Shown piece by piece: positions 22,686-33,749 of a stretch of 64,000 nucleotides of DNA. Location of the stretch: the NCBI GenBank assembly GCA_015501585.1, contig JADNRY010000136.1, forward strand, positions 1-64,000. The letters run 5' to 3'. A model generated the notes under the pieces. The model had not been told where the DNA came from. It saw only the letters and a list, made by a program, of their open reading frames with translations, and did no database searches. Origin of the DNA: Rhodocollybia butyracea. Lineage: Eukaryota; Basidiomycota; Agaricomycetes; Agaricales; Omphalotaceae. Positions within the stretch are counted from its first letter, which is position 1. The number at the start of each line of letters is the position of its first letter. Both the position numbers and the translations under genes were made by a program.

Positions 22686-22839
22686 TAGAGATTTTTATAT
22701 GGCCGTATACCGTAAATTGCCGTATAATACCCGTAACCGTGACTGTAAGAGGCTTTTTGGATCTCTTTACGGTTACGGTTACGGTCCTACCGTATACCGT
22801 AAGGTACCGTAAACTATACGGTTACGGTGCAGATCCCTA
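22686..22839. mobile_element. Short remnant of the CCGTA-rich hAT-type MITE
   Basis: The right end reads GTTACGGTGCAGATCCCTA, matching the right terminus of the element at 17280-18103, and the body repeats CCGTA and TACGG in both orientations. The left end (TAGAGATTTTTATATGGCC) is degenerate. No clear duplication was found. This is a deleted derivative of about 154 bp. Confidence 0.65.
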
Positions 22840-23620
22840 GTTTTGTGAGGTGATTTGGATTGACAATTGCTGGTTTGACAATTGCTGGTTTGAGGGGTTT
22901 GAGGAAGGATCGTGATGGGGTGGGTTTTTGGGGTTGATGGTTGGATTTTTGGACTTTTGGAGGATTGTTGTTTGGAAGGAAGGTTGATGTGTATGTGTGT
23001 GTGCCCCAAGTCGAGGTGTGTCCCGCGTGTTGACTTCACGACAACGATGACGGAGCATGGGTATAGTTAGCGGACACTCGGCGTAGGTTCATACCAATCA
23101 TCATATGGCTTGTACACAAGAAGTGCAGAAAATGACAGAAAGTCTGAGTATTGTTGTGCTCCAGACATCGTTGAGTATGTTTTGCAACATCCTATGTATG
23201 TGTGTAATGTATACCATAAGACGACTCAGCGCTGCGTGGCGCTTTCATCCGGTACGACGACAATAACGATACTTATGCATCAATTTAGATTTCGACGTCG
23301 ACGCCTCCTATCCAAGGAAGGCTGTAACTTGTATGTATGTGTACCGTAAGAGGTGTGCAAGGTAGTTCCTAGGACCCAGTGCGAGTATGAGCTCAGACCT
23401 TTAATCAATTACATACTAATACATGACTTGAAAGATAAATACTAGTAAGATAGAGCCTGAAGTACGAACGATACATGCTTAGAGAATAAGTATCCACGAA
23501 ACCCAAGATCAAGTGCCCTGAATAGAGTCATAAATACGAAGTGATATATGCCTATACTCACAGGTTGTTGAGGTCCAAGTGAGTACTTATTTTGGTAAGT
23601 TACGGCCTCGGTGCCAAGGT
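22840..23620. other. Intergenic, no gene seen
   Basis: A small direct repeat, TTGACAATTGCTGGTTTGA, occurs twice in tandem at about 22859-22893, followed by a G/T-rich stretch. Short frames here have no recognisable content. The 3' end of the minus-strand surface protein gene lies at 23621. Confidence 0.4.
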
Positions 23621-25400
23621 TTATTCCGGGGTATAACCTGGTGGGACTTCCAAAATCAAACCAGGATCCAAAACTTCCTGTTCAACTCCCCTCAAGCCGC
23701 TGTCTGTATGCACCGTAAGCATCTGATGCTGTCGTATAGACCCTTCGGATGACTGCCGGCGACTGTGTTCAATTTGGTCTCGTATGACAATGAGCCGCTG
23801 CTGAAGCTTCATTGTCAGCATATTTGCAGGAGAGGGTGGACGACTGTCCCCATCGGCTAGTTCGCTCGGCGGGTTAGTGACACTCGAAGGCCCTACAGGC
23901 TTGTTTATTAACCCTATACATTGTGAACTAGATAAAGATTCAAACCTGATGAATGTTTTTCGTATATAATTGAGCCGAGTCCAACATCACGGCCCATGGT
24001 CTCAGATTGAAAAGGGGTGGCATGAAGTATTTCCTGGCGCTTCAAACGTTTGGATCTCCTGACCCACCAAATAACCGCCGTCCCCATAGCCAGTGCTATC
24101 ACAGCTCCTGAAACAACCCCAACTATCAATCCCGCATGTGATTGGCGACTGCTACTATCTGTCTGTTGTGGTATGGCACTTCCGGTAGGAGTAGAGGAAG
24201 ACGATGGGGATGGCGGGGCCTGTTGCACTTCGGTGAGTGAATTCACCAGGAAGTAATTAATGTCGAGAGGCATCCCTTCGGCCGTGCCATCGAAAGCAAC
24301 CACTACGGTATGTTCCCCAGCAGCAAAATTTGATGCTGTGAACAAGTGTTGCTTTTGCAATAATCCCGAATTACTGCCAGGCAATGAAAATGAGACAGGA
24401 TCCTGCGCGTCAACCGTGTACGTGGCGGCACCTGAGATGCTGCCATTCAAGTTCCCATAAAGAGACAGAGACGTACCTAGTGCACGAAAGGTAAGGTCCA
24501 ATTCTGATACTGATGCTAAGCGTTCTGAAAACATCAACTTACCGTTGAACTTCACTGTAGCTTCAGAGCCTTGGATGGCGGTGACTGTCGAGGAATCGGA
24601 AGTTGTTGGACCCCAACCTGGTCCGAAAGTGAGCATACTGTAATTTGAAGGGTTGGTTGTCTCTCCGTTGCCTGCCTGCAACACTTCCCCATCAAGTACC
24701 GGATTGGCTAGACTCTCGTAGGTGATATAGTCAAAGAACCAATCAGAGTCAATATTTGTGACGTTTATTATTAGCTCATGCTCCCCAGGCGAAGATCCAG
24801 GCTTTACTGGGTCTGCTCTACATGCAATGTTGTTGTTGTTTGTGAACCCTGCGTGGAATACTGGATTGAAAAAGGTCGTATCTGCTCCATCAAGAGAGCA
24901 TCTGATACTGGGAAGCTGGGTAGGAGCTACCGTCCCGTCTATGGTTCCGTATACTCCCAGATATGAAGAGCCTACCACACGGATGGATTATCAAACTGCC
25001 AACCGTCCGACTTCAAGCTGAAAGCTCACCATTGAACCGAAAGCTTATAGTGCCATTGCCCGTTGTGTGGTGCAAGGTACGGTTGAATGCAGGGCCGGTC
25101 ATGCTCATCTCGTCGATGTCCTCATCATTGTCTACAGGGTTACCAGAGGTACCCGTGTTGGACACAAAAGACCAGGAGCCGGAATAACTGAGCCTTGGGT
25201 CCGTGTCATCAACAACAAACCAGACGGTGGACATCCAGAGCTTTCCGCGTTTTTGGGGGAGGGATGGGGGGACAGGAAAGGCAGGCGGTACACCCAGATA
25301 TAAGGTCCAATATAGCTTAGATCCTTGTATGATGCAGAGGAGGACCCAACAACCTTTGGCATTTAAAACACGCGGCGTATACACAGAGCAAAATATTCAT
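23621..25400 (-). CDS. Single-pass surface glycoprotein, lectin-like ectodomain
   Basis: This is a spliced minus-strand gene. Exon (to 25030), intron 25029-24972 (58 nt), exon 24971-23991, intron 23990-23914 (77 nt), exon 23913-23621; the frame is maintained throughout. The ectodomain holds two related beta-rich modules: VDDTDPRLSYSGSW then FRFNG..SYLGVYGTIDG, and later FGPGW then VKFNG..LTFRALGTSLSLYG. There are several N-x-S/T sites. A Ser/Pro/Thr stalk follows, then one membrane helix (LIVGVVSGAVIALAMGTAVI), a basic stop-transfer RRSKRLKR and a cytoplasmic tail ending VPPGYTPE. This architecture is widespread in agarics; ligand unknown. The start is unresolved: the in-frame codon at 25384 is GTG and the first in-frame ATG is 25234. 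An ATG at 25400 (MNILLCVYAACF) could be a spliced signal-peptide exon. Confidence 0.75.
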
Positions 25401-26237
25401 CACTGTTGTAAGGATTATGCTGTCACAAATAGAAACCAATAATCCTCTGCACTCCTATAAGTAGCCATTTGTTTGAGCCAAAGAGACCAGAAACGAGTGG
25501 TTGAAACACAGAGATTAACCAGCAGATGGTATTTTCTTGGATCACCGGGCAGAAACGCCCCCTGGAGACCAGGGCTGGGTACCTCTTTCAATCAAGAGGC
25601 TTGACTACATCTGCTCATAAGCTCCCTAGCTCCAAGCTTTGATATAAACTAAATTTACTTTGAAGTGTAATTTTTCATCAGAGGCAACCTGTGCATCACG
25701 GCGTTCATGAACCCAGCTGTCCTGAGGAGAATGTTCATCACGGAGCAATACAACACCAATTTACAGGGCCCAGCTATAACAGCCATATCATCTCCTTTAA
25801 CTGACGTATTCATTCCGTCTCCGAATTGAAAATTCTGACTAAACTTAGTCCATACTATTCTCGAATCTCAGATGTCTTTTGCAGAACTCAAGCAGAAATT
25901 TCGTGCCACACAGGAACGGAGACAGGTGATAGAAAGACGAGTGATTTGAGGTACTTGGCACATCAGAGGGGCTTGAGAGGGGCAAATGAAACCGTCGAAA
26001 GTGATCTTGAAGTGATCATCACATGATATAGTTCCGCACAAAATAGGGTCTGTAACCAAGCCTGTAACAACACTGAAAAAAATCCCAAATCCTCCTGGTG
26101 GGACTTCTTGAAGAGCAGAAAATTTATCATGCACTCTGCCGATGTTTAACCGAACGCTCAAAATGGGTATGCAACTGTCTTCACAGCCCATTGCAGCCTA
26201 TAGCTCCTTAGATCGGTACTACTATTTCTATTTCTGA
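25401..26237. other. Intergenic, no gene seen
   Basis: This lies between the surface protein gene (promoter side) and the 3' end of the acyltransferase gene. Only short frames occur, and no repeat of note was seen. Confidence 0.4.
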
Positions 26238-28079
26238 CTAAAATGAATGAAGCAGCCCCTCCATATCCTGCGCTTTCTGTTGAAGCATCTTCTCCTTTAA
26301 ACCATCAGGAACAGGTATCCCAACACCTACATCACCGACGTGCCATTTCCAAGAACCATCTGCAAGCTGCACCGGGTTCGGTTTTGTCAAAGTCAAGTAT
26401 CGACAACAGCAGCTTGAGTAATACGCTTGTGCGCGGCCGGGGTATCCGAAGGATGCTTCTTCGGCGTAGTCGAAGCTGTGGATAATAGGTATTGAGAGTG
26501 TTAGTTAGTTCATTAGAGAGCTTGGGTGATAAGAATGGATGGAATTGAAGAGAGAGAGAGAGAAGGAAAAACTATTAAGAAAATACGCACTGATGCAACC
26601 CATTTACTAACGTCATTCCTGGTACTGACCAAGGCATAATCTGTCTTTTTTGCATCATTTCAAAACCTAGAGCGCTCCGGGCTGAGATTAGTGCCTCGAG
26701 ATTGGGACGCTCTCTAGAATGCACGATAGCTTTGCGGAATGCACTGGCTTTATCCGCCAGCCCAGGGAGTTCCGCTACGGGCACTTCAAGGAAATAGATA
26801 CCGTTTCCTACATTGTTCGCGTCCCGGTAGCTGCTCGATTCCTCGGGGTCTCTTCGGCGATACTTTAAGCGGTGGTTAAAGAGTTAATTTAAGGGTCCTG
26901 TTACTGAAAAGGAGTTGATACTTACTGTTAGAATGAAACGTACGGTCGTAATGGGATCGTTAATAATAAAGCTGTTGTATAAATTGACAGCATATGCCAC
27001 GATGGTATCCTGTACTGATACGCGAGAAAGGCTGTTGTTGGTTTCTTGATGAATACGGTTCATCAAGGCCTTTACTTCTTGAGGAGTAAAAAAAATCTGC
27101 AGAAGCGAACATCCTTCGGTATCACCACCCCATAGTTGTTGATTTAGGTCCTCGATAGTCACGGAGGAAGCTCCGTGTCCGTTGATGCCATTAGTACGTT
27201 TCGGACCTATCGGTAGGTGTAGCCCACTTGTGCGTAGAGTACAAGGGACGATTCGACAGTTCAAGGCCTTGGTAGAACTGAGAGATAGCGTGGGTGAAGA
27301 ACTTTATAGTTGGCCCATCCGCTTGAAAGAGTTATAAATCCCATCAAAATAAAACAATAAATGTAGACGGTGAGCATGCGTTACCTGCGGTCTGGCTGAA
27401 TGATATCCCCATTACTGTTCGTCCAGTCTTGGTCACATAGGTGAGTTTAAGAGTGACGAGAGGCGTGTCGTCTTCTAGCGCAAGGCTGGTAAACGGGTTT
27501 GCATCCACGAATGGTGCTATTGTACGTGAATCCTGTGAGACGATGTCTTCTCGCCCTTGTGCTGCCGGGTGGGCAACTACATTGATCTGGGAGAATTGGA
27601 CTGGAAGACCTGGACCGCCATATGATATCTGAACACGGGTTACATATATTAGAAATGACATTGTTCTTTGTATTACGAGTCTAAACACTCACTTGGTATC
27701 CGTTCGCAGACTTTTGCAAGCGACCGGCAAATGTCGGAAAGATCGACAATGCTTTTTCTAGAGCATTGCGGAATCGATGAGGATCCAGTTTGTCGGGGAT
27801 GACCCAGCACATCACGTTCTAAGAAAAGAGAAATACGAGTAAGTTAGGTAGTGGTCTGATTTGAATTTGAGGAGGACCTCCTACCTCGAGCGATGGGGCT
27901 AGATCGTTGCCATCGAAGAGCTCCCGTGTGGCAACATTTGAGTTGAGGGGTAGATTTGGCTTTAACCAGATCTTCGTTGGATGGAGAGAGTATGTCGCTA
28001 CCTGCAGAGAAAGGGCACTTGGCATTAAATGGGTTGTAGGGAGAGTATAACTGGAGGTTGGTACCTCGTGAGTGGCCAT
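26238..28079 (-). pseudogene. HXXXD-type acyltransferase (transferase family), catalytic His changed
   Basis: Seven exons read on the minus strand: 28079-28065, 28001-27885, 27818-27693, 27628-27385, 27321 to 26926, 26862-26591 and 26475-26238, with introns of 63-66 nt except the last (115 nt). Family features are the N-terminus ATYSLHPTKIW, then RFRNALEKALSIFPTFAGRL, LVTLKLTYVTKTGRTVMGIS, and the active-site region SFSQTAADGPT formed across an exon joint. Later come SVQDTIVAYAV, the segment VPVAELPGLADKASAFRKAI and the C-terminus FDYAEEASFGYPGRAQ. Such enzymes move acyl groups from CoA to alcohols or amines using H-x-x-x-D. Here the His is Gln (Q-T-A-A-D). Exon 5 also hits TAA at 27193-27191 while the homologous continuation lies in another frame, a frameshift. 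It is probably non-functional. Confidence 0.75.
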
Positions 28080-29559
28080 CTTTTGAGCTCTTTAAAAATC
28101 TCTTCGAAAAAACTGGGGAGGGATAACACTTTTATCTGAACCAATTCTGGAAAATGCTTCATTTTATCGCTGAGAGCGGCGAGCCAGGGTCAGCAGGCAC
28201 AGGTACTAGAGTAGCGGCACACAAAAATCTCCGATAGAAACATTTAGCTCTTGGGAGCGTGGCTTCCTGATTCCTTAGTTCCAACTCTCAAGCCATTGAT
28301 ACTCGTCGCGACGCTCGAGGAGATGAGTCATGCGAGTGCTAGAAAAAGTCCAAATCGAGTAAGTAAGAGAAGGAATGCAAACTCCGATAATGAGACTTAG
28401 TTCCATACTTGGCTTGAAAGGATGAATGCAAAGCCGTGGACTACGCTTCTATGAGGGTCACGAGAGTAGTATCGTACTGCATGATCACAAAGTCGTAGCT
28501 CTTTTATATTCCAATGGGCGCTTGCAGTTCGACAGAGGTGGCATCAAATCGAGAAATGGGCGTCAGGATAAATAACGAGGGATCATTCGAGATGAGGTCC
28601 GAGTATATCCCGAATACCGCAAAAGTTTGGTGGTTAATGCCATGACGGTATGAAAGAAAGGATGCGATTGACGTACGTCACCTGATGCTCTCGGCGCTTA
28701 CAGGTATGACCTCATGCGTTTCTATTCCTTTTTTGGTATCGAAAAGCACTAAACACCTAAAATGTAGAAAACTCTCGCACTTAGTTGAAAACTTCGAGAG
28801 ATTCCGTTGATAAAGTGGCCAAGTCTACGTGCCGCTATAGTAACGCAGAATCGACTTGAACGACAACGCAAGTGAGGTAGATCAGCGGTTTCTAGTATTC
28901 CCACCTAAGTGAAAGCATAGATTAGCGAAAGCGTAAAATAGCACGACGGCATGATTCCTAATGAGTATACTTATGTAAATTTAACTGACTTGGACAGGTG
29001 GGCCCAAAGACCTGCGCGGAGAGCCAACTCTGAGTCCTACCAAAGCATCATGACTCGTACTGCGGCAGACTGCCCGATGGCCGCTGGCGGAGTTGGCCCA
29101 GAAAAGAAGCAAAAATCGCGGATGCCGCCCGTCATCCAGTATTTGACCGTGACGAGGGAGCGCGAAGTATGTTGGCAGCGGATTGGGGACATTAGAGTGA
29201 AGCCACCTATATCGTATCCAGCCCTGTGCTTTCACTGTGCCGAAGCCTTTATGTCTCTATAATGAAGAACTAGGTCCAGACCGTGCCAAACTTGAAGGAA
29301 AATGGCAAGAAAACGGATTCAGTAACTCTTGCGGAAAGAATTGCGAAATTGGGACACGTGTCTCGTCGTGTCACGTACCGGTGTCAGGGCCGGTCCCAGG
29401 CTTGTTCCGTCTTGAACTGCAACCACCATCTGGTTATCGATATGAAGCATACTCAAAGGTTGCCCCCTTAGAAAACTCTACTAGTACTAGAGTTTCGGAA
29501 AGTGAAGGTCTTGAAGGTATATCGCGTCAGTGCTTAATTTGTCACGCGGTGCTAATTCA
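28080..29559. promoter_or_regulatory. Intergenic region between acyltransferase and NACHT-ankyrin genes
   Basis: The first about 560 bp (28080-28640), the 5' flank of the acyltransferase gene, are recognisably duplicated at about 49280-49760. Shared landmarks are GGTCAGCAGGCACAGGTA, CAACTCTCAAGCCA/CAGCTCTCAAGCCA and CTTCTATGAGGGT. The remainder includes a 103-codon plus frame (28951-29262) overlapped by an equally open minus frame. Neither has recognisable features. Confidence 0.5.
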
Positions 29560-32500
29560 ATGCGGGCCTCAGAAAATGTAAATTTATCCATGTTCTCAGG
29601 TGCATCGAACCTCAGCGTACACGACTCTACCTTTACAAATGTTGCGGGAGATTACAACATTAGTGAGCTGATCAGTTTCATTATAAGATATAAAATAGCT
29701 AATCAGACTCGTTCAAAGTCACAAAGAACAACTACAATTACAACTACAATTGGAGTAGGCATAGTTTTATAATTTAATTCGCTGATTTAATTCGCTGAAC
29801 ATTTGAACAAAGAACCCATCAATATTGTGGAAATCCGCAACTGGTTAAAGGCTCCAGATCCTTCCACCAATTTTGTGTCTGCGTGCGATAAGAAAACTTC
29901 TGGGACTGGGGAGTGGATATTCTCTCAACAAGAATACATTCAGTGGTGCCAGGGACCGGCTGGGCTTCTTTGGATACAAGGAAAAGGTAAAGATTTATTC
30001 AGAGATATTGATTTGAGCCTAAGCAAAAAATATCTAGTGGGGTCAGGCAAAACAATCCTCTCGTGAGTTGAGATATAAACCGTATTTCTAGCTAATATGC
30101 TTCTCCAGATCAACTATCATTGAAAATCTAAAGGCCAATCCAGCAGTAAAGTGCTATTATTACTACTTTGACAACCGTGACAACTTGAAGACAAAGACAA
30201 ATGCGCGGGGACTTCTTCAGTCACTTTTGCTGCAAATGGCTACAAGGACTGAAGGCGGCGCCCATCCTGCCCTACATGAACTTTACACCACGCACAAACA
30301 AGGTAGTATGGAACCTACTACAAAGGAGTTGAGTTCAATGCTTGTAGCAGTTGCTAAGGATTTGAGTCCTGCTTTCCTTATCCTCGATGCCATGGATGAA
30401 TGCAGTGAGGCAAATGATGTGTTTAAACATCTTGCTCTTCTCAAGGACAAACTCTGCATAGCTGTAACCAGTCGATATAATGCTGAGAGTAGCTATGGAG
30501 TTTCATGGAGCATTCACCTTGATCAGGCGGGTCGTGATTTTCATCGGGATGTTAGCAGTTATCTCAAGGACAAGCTAAGCCACCGACAACTGAAGCCAGA
30601 CTTGTTCACAGAGATAGTTAATTCTTTGACTAAAGGTGCTCAGGGGCAGTAAGTAATCCAAAATCTTGGACAGATTTGCAACTGATGTGAGATTGACAAA
30701 GGTTTCGTTGGGTTGACTGCCAAGTAACTGTCCTGCAAAGATGTGCGACACCCAAAGCCATCCGGGATGCACTCAAGAAGCTGCCCAAGACCCTGGAAGA
30801 AACATACACAGTGGCCATCGAAAGACTGAAAACAAGTGAACATTTTCATGATGGAGTTCAACTCCTTATGTGGTTGGCCTATGCATTCAAGCCACTTTCA
30901 ATTGCAGCAGTTACAGAAATTCTTGCTGTAGATCTGGATGCTCAGGAATTTGATCCTGATGCTCGGTCCTTAGAGCTTGGAAACAGGACTTATGACATCC
31001 TGGACTCCACATTGATTACTGTCAATGGGGAAAAGGTTGTGCAACTTGCACACAATTCTGTGAAAGAGTTCTTGACTCAAATTCAAGGGCAGAATTACCT
31101 AAGAAAACTGGTTGAAATCAATGAACACTTGGCTCATTCCACAATATGTCAAACATGCCTTATCTATCTATTGCAGTTTGACTCTGAGAAGATTTATAAT
31201 TTTTGGTGGGACTATCCTTTAGCAGAATATGCTGCAGAGTACTGGCCGCTGCATATGGAACGCTTACAGACTGAATTACCGGAGAGCGAGCATGCCAAGA
31301 ACCTAGCATTGGCACTTGTGAAAGACAGCAGTGCAATGCAATTTGTAAACTGGATTAGAATTCATGCACCAGATCAAGAGGATTCTTATGAAGCCTATAA
31401 ACCATCTTTACATCCAAGTAAAATATCAACCCCACTGTACTATCTTGTTTGCCATAGGCTGCAATCTCTTACTGAGTATTTACTGGTGGGAAATATGGCA
31501 GATGTAAATGCAAAAGGGGGGAGGTATGGGAATGCACTCCAGGCAGGTGCAATTCAGGGAAACAAGGATATTGTGCAACTCCTTCTGGCGCACAAAGCGG
31601 ATGTAAATGCCCAAGGAGGAGAGTATGGGAATGCACTGCAGGCAGCTTCCAGCAAGGGAGACAAAAGTATAGTGCAGTTACTTCTTGAGCACAGAGCAGA
31701 TGTAAATGTGCAAGGGGGGAAGTATGGGAATGCACTCCAAGCAGCTGCCTGTGATGGAAGTAAGGGAACAGTGCAGATTCTTCTGGAGAATAATGCAGAT
31801 GTGAATGCCCAAGGGGGGCAGTATGGGAGTGCACTACAGGCAGCTGCTAGTCAGGGAGACAAGGATATTGTACAGTTGCTTTTAGAGCATAAAGCAGATG
31901 TAAATGCCCAAGGGGGAGTGTATGGGAATGCACTCCAGGCAGCAGCCATCAAAGGAAACAAGGATACTGCACAGCTGCTTTTAGAGCATAGGGCAGATGT
32001 AAATGCCCAAGGGGGAGTGTATGGGAATGCACTCCAGGCAGCTGCCATCAAAGGAAACAAGGATATTGTACAGCTTCTTCTGGAGATGAACGCAGATGTA
32101 ACTGTCCAAGGCGGAAGATATTGGAGTGCACTCCATGCAGCTGCATATCAGGGAGGCAAGGATATTGTGCAGCTCCTTCTGGAGCACAAAGCAGACGTGA
32201 ATCTGCAGGGAAAGTATGGGAGTGCACTACAGGTTGCTACCTATCGGAGAAATACAGATATTGTGCGGCTTCTTTTGGAGAATAAAGCAGATGTAAATTT
32301 GCAAGGGGAAAGGTGTGTGTATGCATTGCAGGCAGCTGCCTGTGATGGAATGAAAGATATTGTGCAGATTCTTCTGGAGCATGGAGCAGATGTAAATGCC
32401 CAAGGAGGAACACATGGGAATGCACTCCAGGTTGCTGCCCTTGAGGGAAACCTGCATATTGTGCAGGTTCTTCTGGAGCACAAAGCGGATGTGAATGCTC

Positions 32501-32950
32501 AAGGGGGAGAGTATGGCAGTGCACTCCAGGCAGCTTCTAGGACAGGAAGGATGGATATTGTGCAGCTTCTTCTGGAGCACAAAGCAGATGTAAATGCTCA
32601 AGGGGAGAGGATGGGAGTGCACTCCAGGCAGCTTCCAGGGCAGGAAGGATAGACATTGTGCAGCTTCTTCTGGAGCACAAAGCAGATGTCAATATGCCAG
32701 GGGGATGTTATGGGAATGCACTCCAGGCAGCTGCTCTTCAAAGAAAGAAGGACATTGTCCAGCTTCTTCTGGAACACAGAGCAGATGTCAATATGCAAGG
32801 GGGGTATTATGGGACTGCACTCCAAGCAGCTTCCTTTCAAGGAACTGAGGATATTGTCCAGCTTCTGCTGAAGCATAAAGCAGACATCAATCTGCAAGGG
32901 GGAGAGTTCAGGAATGCCCTCCAGGCTGCTGCCTATGGGAGAAACAAACA

Positions 32951-32982
<32 letters not shown>

Positions 32983-33032
32983 AAAAAATTGTCCAGCTTC
33001 TTCTGGAGCACAAAACACTCCAATATCACTGA
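29560..33032 (+). CDS. NACHT-ankyrin STAND (NLR-like) protein
   Basis: A likely signal-transducing P-loop NTPase of the fungal NLR type. The N-terminus reads MFSGASNLSVHDSTFTNVAG, a short leader typical of agaric NACHT proteins. Next comes WLKAPDPSTNF, then the P-loop GKVGSGKTILS, formed by splicing out 29987-30037 and 30063-30108. Walker-B-like LILDAMDEC follows, then TSRYNAES. The intron 30649-30701 leads to FRWVDCQVTVLQRCATP, the winged-helix-like region (IAAVTEILAVD) and fifteen 33-residue ankyrin repeats from about 31500. Introns near 29660-29820 are unresolved. A one-base deletion near 32600 shifts frame inside repeat 12, leaving repeats 13-15 in another frame. A 30-A run sits in repeat 15. 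The ATG at 29560 is chosen; 29590 is possible. The product may end at 32652 with eleven intact repeats. Confidence 0.8.
31500..33012 (+). repeat. Ankyrin-repeat coding array, 99-bp units
   Basis: Fifteen units of about 99 bp encode variants of GGxYGNALQAAAxxGNKDIV + QLLLEHKADVNAQ. Adjacent units 5 and 6 (31910-32100) are nearly identical, indicating recent unit duplication or conversion. Variable positions cluster at the same few residues in each unit (after the first G pair and around the turn), as expected for a recognition surface. Confidence 0.85.
32952..32981 (+). repeat. Poly(A) run of 30 inside an ankyrin repeat
   Basis: It is inserted in the last ankyrin unit, where other units encode GNKDIVQLLL. 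The translation becomes GRNKHKKKK..QKIVQLLL with the reading frame kept. Such a run is prone to length change and to assembly error. Confidence 0.8.
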
Positions 33033-33131
33033 ACTTTAGATCTCTCATTGCTCCGTCACCTTATCTGCTTCCATTTTGATACTACGACTGCAGTCTCAAT
33101 TCAATGTTGTATGGGGAAGAGTGGCTGCCAA

Positions 33132-33531
33132 CTAGGTCTGGTGAGGCTGCCAGTCATTCCTGAGTCCTGACCATGATTTTGAGAGACAAGATCTGAGTGT
33201 CAATGTCAGTATTAGGCTCGAGTAGAACAAGGATTGGTAGTGACAATGCAGAGTAAGAATTATATAGGCTGGTTGTCCTAATTTGATAACAGCAAGAAAC
33301 GCCTGCTCTTCGCGGTCAAACGGAGTAACCACGGGATCCTCGACCGAGATAGTGTCTGAGTCCTCTATTTCTGACAAATCAGATCCACGGTCTTTCATAA
33401 CCCTCAGTTGTACGTACCTTACATTCGTTCACTCTTTAATCGTTAACTACGTTATCGTTGATACTTACAGTTGCTACTTGCTTGTAGCCTTCAAACGGTC
33501 TAGCCGAAGTAATATATCTCGATCCTGTCAT
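33132..33531 (-). CDS. Possible small two-exon gene, unrecognised
   Basis: A minus-strand ATG at 33531 gives MTGSRYITSARPFEGYKQ, ending at a clean donor GTAAGT (33468). A further open segment from 33398 reads MKDRGSDLSEIEDSDTIS and is acidic and protein-like. The joint between them does not keep frame with the obvious acceptor, so the model is weak. No family was recognised. Confidence 0.25.
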
Positions 33532-33749
33532 TGTATACTCTGTTGGTGTTCTGCCGGTCCACCCAGATGGCAACCTTTCACCTGAGGGATTACACTGTCG
33601 ACTACCCTGCAGTGGTACCGCCGCCTTTTGTACGTTTCACGGCCAACTCGGAAATCTGCACGCTGAGTAATGGAAGAAGTCCCCACGCTATGCAAAATCC
33701 TGGGTCATCGAGTCGGAACTACTACAAGTTATCTCGTCAAAAAAATTAG

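Noticed and set aside
31500..33012. Regularly spaced repeats as a CRISPR-like array
   Set aside because: The units are coding ankyrin repeats in a eukaryotic gene with no unique spacers.
31469..33029. Many minus-strand frames over the ankyrin array
   Set aside because: They are mirror frames of the 99-bp coding repeats, repeating the same shadow peptides.
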